Below, piece by piece: positions 8,741-14,801 of a DNA stretch of 64,000 nt. The position numbers were made by a program, and so were the translations under genes. The notes below the pieces were generated by a model, which did no database searches, was not told where the DNA came from, and was given only the letters and a program-made list of their open reading frames with translations. Origin of the DNA: Rugosimonospora acidiphila. GTDB taxonomy: Bacteria > Actinomycetota > Actinomycetes > Mycobacteriales > Micromonosporaceae. Each line of letters opens with the position of its first letter. Positions within the stretch are counted from its first letter, which is position 1. The stretch is from assembly GCF_039543385.1 (NCBI RefSeq), contig NZ_BAABJQ010000009.1, positions 215,623 through 279,622 of the forward strand. Reading direction: 5' to 3'.

Positions 8741-9403
8741 TCAGGTCGCCGCGAGGATCACCCCGACCGCCTCGGCCACCGAACCGACGGTGAAGTCCGG
8801 CGCCGCGGCGGGCCGGGACGAGGGCTCGGGTCGGTGTTTCGGTGGCAACCAGATCGTGCGCAGCCCCGCCGCGCGACCACCGGCGATGTCGAGGTCGAGG
8901 CTGTCACCGACCATCCAGCCACCGCCCTCGGGGCTGGCCCCGCAGCGCCGGGCGGCGAGCCGGAAGATTTCGGGGTCGGGCTTGCGGATGCCGACCTCGT
9001 CGGAGATGCACCACGTGTCGACCAGTGCGTCCAGCCCGGTATTACGGATCTTGGTGAGCTGGTTGTCGGTCATCCCGTTGGTCACGATCCCGATCCGCCA
9101 TCCGGCCCGCCGGAGGCGTCCGAGCGCATCGAGGTCCTCGGACCGGCAGGACGCCAGCTCGGGCATGCGGCCGCGGTACCGCTCCCACAGCTGCCCCGGC
9201 CGCTCGGCGAGGTCGAACGTCTCGCGCACCGTCGCGAAGTAATCGTTCATCGGGCCGGAGTGGCCGGCGTCGGTGACCACCAGAAAGGTGAGCGCTTTTT
9301 CGTCGAGTCCGTGAGCGGCGACGAACTCCTCGGCCCAGGCGTTGAACGCCTTACCACGATCGACGAGCGTGTCGTCCAGGTCGAACAGGGCCAGCGCCTG
9401 CAT
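8741..9403 (-). CDS. HAD-family hydrolase
   Basis: A 220-residue haloacid dehalogenase-like phosphatase. Motif I is FDLDDTLVDRG at residues 7-17 (nucleophile Asp), motif II is IGIVTNG, the motif III Lys lies near GIRKPDPEIF, and motif IV is MVGDSLDLDIAGG. The order and the helical C1 cap fit the REG-2/YjjG-like branch; substrate unknown. There is no ribosome site; a TATCGT hexamer ends 6 nt before the ATG, so the message is probably leaderless. Convergent with the ligase. Confidence 0.92.
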   Translation of the reverse strand: MQALALFDLDDTLVDRGKAFNAWAEEFVAAHGLDEKALTFLVVTDAGHSGPMNDYFATVRETFDLAERPGQLWERYRGRMPELASCRSEDLDALGRLRRAGWRIGIVTNGMTDNQLTKIRNTGLDALVDTWCISDEVGIRKPDPEIFRLAARRCGASPEGGGWMVGDSLDLDIAGGRAAGLRTIWLPPKHRPEPSSRPAAAPDFTVGSVAEAVGVILAAT

Positions 9404-9409
9404 GCCGGC

Positions 9410-9415
9410 ACGATA
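9410..9415 (-). promoter_or_regulatory. -10 hexamer TATCGT for leaderless HAD gene
   Basis: TATCGT on the minus strand is separated by 6 nt from the ATG of the HAD gene, and no Shine-Dalgarno sequence is present. This spacing is the hallmark of actinobacterial leaderless transcripts. Confidence 0.6.
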
Positions 9416-9481
9416 ACAGCCACGGCCGACCCGAACCGGGTCCCCGCGCGGAACCGCCCACCCCCGGCGGGTCTGCCTCCG

Positions 9482-9640
9482 TCAGCCGCGCACCGCGGCG
9501 ATCGCGAGGTCGGGCAGCTTGTCGACGGGCTTGGTGCCGCGGGTGCGCGCCCACTCATCGACGGCGTTGTTGAGACACGCCAGCGCCGCCGACACGACCG
9601 CGTGGCGGGCTTCGCGCCGGTACCGGCGGCCGAGGTCGCG
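9482..9640 (-). pseudogene. Remnant of a TetR-family regulator (C-terminus only)
   Basis: The minus strand reads ...RREARHAVVSAALACLNN followed by AVDEWARTRGTKP and ends with a stop at 9482. This resembles TetR C-terminal ligand domains and has high third-position GC over about 50 codons. Upstream the same frame loses coding character and no HTH domain is present, so it appears to be a truncated fossil. On the opposite strand, codons ending in a TGA at 9710-9712 (AYPRASSNPFTGRIPKLHKT) also look coding, suggesting two gene fragments fused at a deletion point. Confidence 0.5.
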
Positions 9641-9738
9641 CTCGCCTACCCGCGCGCCAGCTCGAATCCGTTCACCGGCCGCATCCCGAAGCTGCACAAG
9701 ACGGACAGCTGAGCCGCGGATTGTCTCCCGTGGGGCCG

Positions 9739-10398
9739 TCAGCCGGCCGCGGTGATGACGGCCACCACGGTCAGCGCGGCCACCAGGGCCGCGTCCAGCT
9801 CGGCGACGGCGCGCTTGACCGACTCGGCCGCCCAGTCCCCCGTCCCGATCTCGGTGAGTCGCGCCGCGACGCGGTCCTTGGGCAGGTCGCCGAAGACCTC
9901 CTGCTCGAGCCTGGAAGCGCGGACCAGCGCACAAAGCGCGGCGGCGCGCTCGTCCACCGGTCCGTCGCCCTCGATCGCGTCGAGCAGCCGCCGGCGTATC
10001 TCCACCTCCGCGGGCGGCTGCTCCCCGGACGCCGAGGGGTACCGGGTGGCCGGGAACACCCACAGCACCCTGCCCGGCTCGCGGCGCAGCACCCCGGCCC
10101 CCACCAGCCGACCGAGGATCTGTTCGCGCAGCCCGGTGCGGAGATCGCCAACCCAGTCCTTCGGCGTACGCGGGGGTTCGCGCTCGGCGATCCGGGCCAG
10201 GGTGGCGTCGAGCACCGGGTCGCCGGTCGGCGCCCGGTCGACCACGGTGAGCATTCCGTCCGCCACCTCGACCCGGCCGGCCAGCGCGAGTTCGACCAGG
10301 ACCGCGCCGGCGAGCCCGAAGTCCAGGCCGACGCCGGCGACCACCGGATCGCCCCGGTCGCCGTACCCGAGCAGGACCAGCTCCTCCGCCAAGATCAT
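9739..10398 (-). CDS. GPP34 (GOLPH3/VPS74)-family protein
   Basis: Begins MILAEELVLLGYGDRGDP and continues with the alternating hydrophobic and acidic pattern LALAGRVEVADGMLTVVD seen in the GPP34 family. In eukaryotes these bind phosphoinositides; in actinobacteria the role is not established. At 219 residues it has the usual bacterial length. A TACCTT hexamer ends 6 nt before the ATG, so it is probably leaderless. The frame extends far upstream through the shadow of nudC, but the family start is clear. Confidence 0.88.
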   Translation of the reverse strand: MILAEELVLLGYGDRGDPVVAGVGLDFGLAGAVLVELALAGRVEVADGMLTVVDRAPTGDPVLDATLARIAEREPPRTPKDWVGDLRTGLREQILGRLVGAGVLRREPGRVLWVFPATRYPSASGEQPPAEVEIRRRLLDAIEGDGPVDERAAALCALVRASRLEQEVFGDLPKDRVAARLTEIGTGDWAAESVKRAVAELDAALVAALTVVAVITAAG

Positions 10399-10404
10399 GG
10401 GCCT

Positions 10405-10410
10405 AAGGTA
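10405..10410 (-). promoter_or_regulatory. -10 hexamer TACCTT for leaderless GPP34 gene
   Basis: The minus-strand TACCTT is 6 nt before the ATG with no ribosome site between. Confidence 0.55.
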
Positions 10411-10445
10411 ACGCCGGCACACAACCCGGCGGCGTCCCGCCCGGG

Positions 10446-11381
10446 TCAGCCGGCCGGGGCCTCGCCGTCGTCCAGCCCCGCCCACGAACGCATCAGCCAG
10501 CCGCCGATGGAGTCGGGCGGACCCGAACCCGGGCCGGCGACGATGCGCCGCACGAGTTCGTCCCTGGTGAACCAGCGCGCCTCCTGCAACTCCCTGCCGT
10601 CCACGTCGATCCGGTCGTCGAGCGCCCGCGCGACGAAGCCGACCATCAGCCCCGCAGGGAACGGCCAGCCCTGCGAGCCCCGGTACGTCACCGTGCCCAC
10701 CGCGACGCCGGCCTCCTCCGCGACCTCGCGGCGTACCGTGCCCTCCAGGCTCTCCCCGATCTCCACGAACCCGGCCAGCAGCGAGAACCGGTCCGGCCCC
10801 GCGCCGTGATGGCGGGCGAGCAGGCACCTGGCAGGCGGGCCGGGCGCCTCCACCAGGACAATGATCGCGGGCTCGATGCGCGGAAAATGCTCCCGAGCGC
10901 AGCCGGCGTCGGAGCACACCCGGATGTGCCCCCCTCCGCGGACGACGGTGGACGCACCGCAGGAGCCACAGAAGCGCTGATTCCGGTTCCAGTACAGCAC
11001 GCCACGGGCGTACGCCAGGGTCGCCGCCTGTGCCGACGGCAGCGCGGCCGCCAGCCCTCGGATGTCCGCCGTCGCCCGCGCACCCGTCACCCGCAGAGCC
11101 TCGGCCTCGTCCAGCCGTGACAGGTCCGCGGCGAAGACGGCCCGCGCCCCTTCCAGGCCGAGCAGGGCCACCTGCTCGGCGGCCTCGGCGGCGGCCCGAC
11201 CGGCCGTGCCGGTGAGGGCCGCCGGCGCGCCGCCGACGGACAGCAGGCAACGGTCGCGCCACATCGGGACCACCTGCGTGTCGTCCCGCGCGAGTTGGTG
11301 GGCGGTCCACCGCGGGTCGCCACGGCGGTCCGGCGCCCGGTCGTACGGCGTGGCGGTGTATGCCAGGCCCTCGTATCCCAT
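10446..11381 (-). CDS. nudC: NAD(+) diphosphatase / NADH pyrophosphatase
   Basis: A Nudix hydrolase of 311 residues that splits NAD(H) into nicotinamide mononucleotide and AMP, or removes NAD caps from RNA. A zinc ribbon (CGSC...CSDAGC) is followed by a complete Nudix box (GFVEIGESLEGTVRREVAEE) and the family signature SQGWPFPAGLMVGF, matching the S-Q-x-W-P-F-P motif of NudC. AGGA lies 7 nt before the ATG. It is a separate transcript from the downstream leaderless GPP34 gene. Confidence 0.94.
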   Translation of the reverse strand: MGYEGLAYTATPYDRAPDRRGDPRWTAHQLARDDTQVVPMWRDRCLLSVGGAPAALTGTAGRAAAEAAEQVALLGLEGARAVFAADLSRLDEAEALRVTGARATADIRGLAAALPSAQAATLAYARGVLYWNRNQRFCGSCGASTVVRGGGHIRVCSDAGCAREHFPRIEPAIIVLVEAPGPPARCLLARHHGAGPDRFSLLAGFVEIGESLEGTVRREVAEEAGVAVGTVTYRGSQGWPFPAGLMVGFVARALDDRIDVDGRELQEARWFTRDELVRRIVAGPGSGPPDSIGGWLMRSWAGLDDGEAPAG

Positions 11382-11630
11382 AGCGCAATCCTGCCGGACG
11401 CGGACGGAAAAAGCCCGCGTAGCCGTGGCGCAGAAACACGGCCCCCCATTCGGCAGTCAGGGCGCCCGGGCGGATGCATCCGATGGTCCCGCCCGGTCCG
11501 GACCCGCGGTCGCTGGCGCACGCCAGCAACGGATGTCAGCGGCCAAGACCCAAGCCACGTTCGTTCATCATTCGCACACATGCCCGGCGGATCGGTCGGC
11601 GCGACCCGAAAAAGTGTCGTACCCCATCGG

Positions 11631-11636
11631 TAGCGT
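11631..11636 (+). promoter_or_regulatory. -10 hexamer TAGCGT for leaderless HNH gene
   Basis: TAGCGT is followed by 6 nt and then the GTG start. The preceding GTGTCGTACCCC block, after an A-run, resembles sequences I recall upstream of other 13E12/DUF222 genes (recollection). Confidence 0.55.
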
Positions 11637-11642
11637 TGGTTC

Positions 11643-12893
11643 GTGGACGGGGATCCGTTGATCGAGCTGGAGCACGCGGTGCGGTCGCTCGCGCGCGCGT
11701 CGGTCTGGGCTCGGTCCCCGCAGGTGTTGATTGACTGTTTGGATCAGGCGTATGCGTTGGCGTCGCGGTTGGACGCCGTGCGGTTGGGCCTGATTCGGGA
11801 GATCGATGGGCGGGACCTTGCCCGGCGGCAGGGTGCCACGACGACGACCGCGTGGCTACGTGACCGGTACCGGTTGTCTGGGGGTACGGCGGTGCGTCAG
11901 GTGAGGCTCGCTGCGGCGTTGCACGGCGGGTTGTCGAAGACGGCGGAGGCGTTGGCCGCCGGGACGGTCAATCTTGAGCAGGCGCAGGTGATCGCGGCCG
12001 CTGTCCCGACTCTTCCCGCCGGGGTCCGCACCGAGGGGGAGGAGTTTCTGGTTGGGCAGTGTGCGGTGTTCGGGCCCAGGGAGTTGGGTCGGCTGACCAG
12101 CCGACTGCTGGACGTGGTCGCCCCCGAGGTCGCCGAGAGGCAGGCCGCGCAACAGTTGGCCCGGGACGAGGACCGTGCCCACGCCGACCGGTGCCTGTAC
12201 CTGACCGACGTGCCCGGCCAGGCGAGGGTGCGGCTGACCGGGTGGCTGGACCAGGAGTCCGCCGCCGTGGTCCGGGCCGCGATCGACCCATTGTGCGCAC
12301 CCCGGCTGGCGGATGAGGCGGGGTTGCGTAGCCCGGAGCAGCGACGCGTCGACGCCCTGGTGGAGGTGTGCCGGCTGGCGTTGGCCGGCGGGGAGTTGCC
12401 CGACAATGGTGGGGATCGGCCGCAGGTGACCGTCACCGTCGACCTGGACACCCTGCGTGGGCAGGTCGGCGCCGCCACCCTGGACGATGGGACCGTGCTC
12501 AGCCCCGCCGCCGCGCGCCGGCTGGCGTGTGATGCCCGGATCGTGCCCGCCGTGCTGGGCGGCGTAGGTCAGGTCCTGGACGTGGGTCGGGAGCGGCGCC
12601 TGTTCACCGGCCCGACCCGCCGAGCCCTGGTGCTGCGCGACCGGGGTTGCGCGTTTCCGGGCTGTGATCGCCCACCGAGGTGGTGCGACGGGCACCACCT
12701 CGTCAGTTGGCTGGATGACGGCCCCACCAGCCTCGACAACGGGGTGCTGCTGTGCGCACACCACCACCGGGTAATCCACCAGGGCGACTGGCAGGTCGGG
12801 ATCGCCTCCGACGGGCTACCTGAGTTCATCCCACCCCGATACCTCGACCCCGACCAACAACCCCGCCGCAACATCTACCACCGAAGGCAATGA
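11643..12893 (+). CDS. DUF222 / 13E12-repeat family HNH endonuclease
   Basis: A 416-residue protein of the actinobacterial REP13E12 group: N-terminal DUF222 helical region, then a C-terminal zinc-type HNH nuclease with CAFPGCDRP, the HNH core DGHHLVSWLDDGPTSLDNG and LLCAHHHRVIHQGDW. Such genes are usually multicopy and often flank mobile or rearranging loci. T at the third codon position is slightly more common near the N-terminus than in the neighbours, compatible with transfer. Target and biological role are unknown. Confidence 0.92.
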   Translation: MDGDPLIELEHAVRSLARASVWARSPQVLIDCLDQAYALASRLDAVRLGLIREIDGRDLARRQGATTTTAWLRDRYRLSGGTAVRQVRLAAALHGGLSKTAEALAAGTVNLEQAQVIAAAVPTLPAGVRTEGEEFLVGQCAVFGPRELGRLTSRLLDVVAPEVAERQAAQQLARDEDRAHADRCLYLTDVPGQARVRLTGWLDQESAAVVRAAIDPLCAPRLADEAGLRSPEQRRVDALVEVCRLALAGGELPDNGGDRPQVTVTVDLDTLRGQVGAATLDDGTVLSPAAARRLACDARIVPAVLGGVGQVLDVGRERRLFTGPTRRALVLRDRGCAFPGCDRPPRWCDGHHLVSWLDDGPTSLDNGVLLCAHHHRVIHQGDWQVGIASDGLPEFIPPRYLDPDQQPRRNIYHRRQ

Positions 12894-12896
12894 CGG

Positions 12897-12995
12897 GGCC
12901 GTACACCTCATCCGCGGTAACCCAGACACGGTCAGCCCCGGTGGAGGCCGCGAGTCGGCGTACCCGAGGATCGTTGCCGGCGCTGGCAACGGACG
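12897..12995 (-). pseudogene. Possible IS701-like transposase fragment
   Basis: On the minus strand, next to the HNH gene, RLAASTGADRVWVTADEVYG resembles the (W/R)VT(A/G)DEVYG segment around a catalytic Asp in IS701-family transposases. The match is short, codon bias is only moderate, and no inverted repeats or remaining domains are visible. If real it is a heavily truncated relic. Confidence 0.3.
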
Positions 12996-13095
12996 ATCGC
13001 GACGGGATGGTCGCTGCACTCCCGGTCACACGACCCGCCGATGGCTGCCATCGACGCGGCTCGTACCTCCTCCGCACGTGATCCGGTGCCATGGG

Positions 13096-13626
13096 TCACG
13101 AGTCATCGCCGCGGTCATCCAGCCACCGCTCAACCCGCGTGAAGTCGGCCGAGGTCAGGCCCACCTCGGGGTCTACCCGGTGCAGCAATGCCCGGACCGG
13201 ATGGTGCCGGGCGACCCACCGGCGATCCGCCTCGGTGAGCTCGTCGTCGAGCCATACGAACGGGCGCCCTGCCGCCCACGCGACGAGCGGCGCGGTCTTC
13301 CAGTGCAGCCCGGGCCCGATCCGATCGTCGGTGTCCGGCCACCCCACGACCGGCAGTTCGGGAAGGCCCAGCCGCGGTGCGACCACCTCGTTCGCGTCGC
13401 CCATCCAGGAGGTCGCCCAAACCAACTGGCACTTGAGCGCCAGCAGTCGCCGCCCGTCGCCAGGGTCGAGTCGCTCCAACAATGGGTTGCCACCGTCGCC
13501 GTCGGGGTGACGGCCGGTCTCCCGACCGCCCGGGGGATGCCCTTCGGCGACCGGCCGCGACCGGAAGGGGATGAGGGGACCGTCGACGTCGAGGAACACG
13601 AACGGGCGCTGCGTCAAGGTCGACAT
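13096..13626 (-). CDS. HAD-like protein
   Basis: A 176-residue protein beginning MSTLTQRPFVFLDVDGPLIP, with the HAD motif DVDGPL (nucleophile Asp13), VWATSWMGDAN at the motif II position, and FVWLDDELTEADRRW as the metal-binding motif. It matches small actinobacterial HAD proteins of unknown function without a recognisable cap. The ATG follows GTGGGGG. Its stop lies about 200 bp from the HNH gene end (convergent). Confidence 0.82.
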   Translation of the reverse strand: MSTLTQRPFVFLDVDGPLIPFRSRPVAEGHPPGGRETGRHPDGDGGNPLLERLDPGDGRRLLALKCQLVWATSWMGDANEVVAPRLGLPELPVVGWPDTDDRIGPGLHWKTAPLVAWAAGRPFVWLDDELTEADRRWVARHHPVRALLHRVDPEVGLTSADFTRVERWLDDRGDDS

Positions 13627-13971
13627 CACCCCCACCGTACCGACCGGCCCGCACCGACCGCCCGTGCTGGCCGCCGCATTGGCCCGCGGCCCGCGGCTCG
13701 CGTCCCGGAAATCCTCGCCCGAAATCTCGAACAAACGGCGACGCGTCATGCCTACCACTGGCCGGCATCCGCATCAACTAGGTACCCGGCGACCGCCGGC
13801 CCACCCCGCGCCAATGCGCCGCCTTTCAGCCAAGAATGTATTACAACCTGGTCGGCGTGCTTCATAAATATTCAACATAGCCGTTTCACATCGCAATGAT
13901 CCTTCTCGCCGGGACGAGGACGGGCCGCCGGCCACCGGCGAACTGACCCGGCCGTGCGGCGACGCGTCAGA
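13627..13971. other. Intergenic stretch, partly AT-rich
   Basis: No convincing gene. A patch at about 13828-13900 (AAGAATGTATTACAACC and CATAAATATTCAACATA) is much lower in GC than its surroundings, which may mark a promoter or the edge of an insertion. Confidence 0.5.
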
Positions 13972-13977
13972 TACCGT
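13972..13977 (+). promoter_or_regulatory. -10 hexamer TACCGT for leaderless VOC gene
   Basis: TACCGT lies 7 nt before the GTG start, with no ribosome site. Confidence 0.5.
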
Positions 13978-13984
13978 CTCCACC

Positions 13985-14530
13985 GTGGACGAACCGGATG
14001 GCACGCGTGAACCGGGTGGCACGCATGGACCGGATGGCACGCATGAACCGGGTGGCACGCATGGACCGGGCGACACGCGTGGACCGGGCGACACGCGTGG
14101 ACCGGGCGGCGGGGCGGAGCGGCCCGCCACCGGCGCGCTGCACCACATCGAGGTGTGGGTGCCCGACCTCGATCGCGCCGTGGCCAGTTGGGGTTGGCTG
14201 CTGGGCGCGTTGGGCTACGCCACGTTCCAGGACTGGTCCGCCGGGCGCAGTTGGCGCCTGAACGACACCTATCTGGTCGTCGAGCAGTCACCGGATCTCA
14301 GCGCCACCCATCACGACCGGTGCCGGCCGGGACTCAACCATCTCGCCTTCCACGTCGCGGACGCGCGGCTGGTCGACTCGCTGGCCGCCGAGGCCGCGGA
14401 GCACGGCTGGAGGCTACTGTTTCCCGACCGCCATCCACACGCTGGCGGCGCCGGGCACTACGCCGCGTACCTGGAGAACGGTGACGCCTTCGAGGTCGAA
14501 CTCGTTGCCCGCCGCACGGACCCGGCCTGA
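13985..14530 (+). CDS. VOC-superfamily (glyoxalase-like) protein with repetitive N-terminus
   Basis: The conserved domain starts near residue 48 (TGALHHIEVWVPDLDRAVAS), with GLNHLAFHVADARLVDSL in the middle and a metal-ligand-type Glu in YAAYLENGDAFEVELVA at the end. This is one glyoxalase/dioxygenase module of about 130 residues, function unknown. The first 45 residues are a hexapeptide repeat of the type (E/G)P(D/G)GT(H/R), encoded by an 18-bp array and unlike any VOC domain. The leaderless-type -10 supports the GTG start and therefore translation of the repeat. Confidence 0.82.
   Translation: MDEPDGTREPGGTHGPDGTHEPGGTHGPGDTRGPGDTRGPGGGAERPATGALHHIEVWVPDLDRAVASWGWLLGALGYATFQDWSAGRSWRLNDTYLVVEQSPDLSATHHDRCRPGLNHLAFHVADARLVDSLAAEAAEHGWRLLFPDRHPHAGGAGHYAAYLENGDAFEVELVARRTDPA
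13991..14109. repeat. 18-bp tandem repeat, 6.6 copies, in VOC N-terminus
   Basis: Six and a half 18-bp units of the form GAACCGGATGGCACGCGT, with A/G and T/C variation between copies. In frame they encode EPDGTR, EPGGTH, GPDGTH, EPGGTH, GPGDTR and GPGDTR. Confidence 0.92.
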
Positions 14531-14674
14531 GTTCACCGCGGCGTCCACTGCGGCCCGCGACGCTGTTCTCGCATGGGCGTGCGAGCACGGTCCACGGCTG
14601 GGCGCGGGACGCGGCACGATCACCACCGTAGCCCGCGAGGGCCTGTCCAACATCGACGTATAACTATACTATGC

Positions 14675-14692
14675 GGCGAATTCCCATTCGCC
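14675..14692. promoter_or_regulatory. Inverted repeat GGCGAAT-N4-ATTCGCC upstream of GH27
   Basis: A perfect 7-bp inverted repeat with a 4-nt centre, 110 bp before the GH27 start and just after an AT-rich TATAACTATACT stretch that could hold a -10 element. Candidate regulator site or small hairpin. Confidence 0.45.
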
Positions 14693-14705
14693 ATGCCTTC
14701 GCCTT

Positions 14706-14717
14706 CGACAATTGTCG
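14706..14717. promoter_or_regulatory. Perfect palindrome CGACAATTGTCG upstream of GH27
   Basis: A 12-bp perfect palindrome 85 bp before the GH27 start codon and 14 bp from the previous inverted repeat. Its size and position suit an operator for a carbohydrate-responsive regulator; the regulator is not identified. Confidence 0.5.
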
Positions 14718-14801
14718 GTCTTGAGGCCGAATAGGTTCAGGTATATAAATGCTCCTGGCGCGCCGAATCGGACAAGGAGAACCCAGACAAGGGGAAGCTA
14801 C

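Noticed and set aside
8717..9712. 331-codon plus-strand frame across the HAD gene
   Set aside because: It is antisense to the well-supported HAD gene; only its last 25 codons look coding, and these are mentioned with the TetR remnant.
9739..11529. 596-codon minus-strand frame that could look like a fusion of a new N-terminus to GPP34
   Set aside because: The upstream part is an out-of-frame shadow of nudC; the GPP34 family start and a leaderless -10 lie at 10398.
13078..13899. 273-codon plus-strand frame opposite the small HAD-like gene
   Set aside because: Shadow frame; the minus strand has the DVDGPL motif and a good ribosome site.
14481..14663. 60-codon frame after the VOC gene (AARDAVLAWACEHGPRLGAG)
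   Set aside because: Codon bias is fair in the second half, but it starts inside the VOC gene without a ribosome site and matches nothing I know; at most a tiny remnant.
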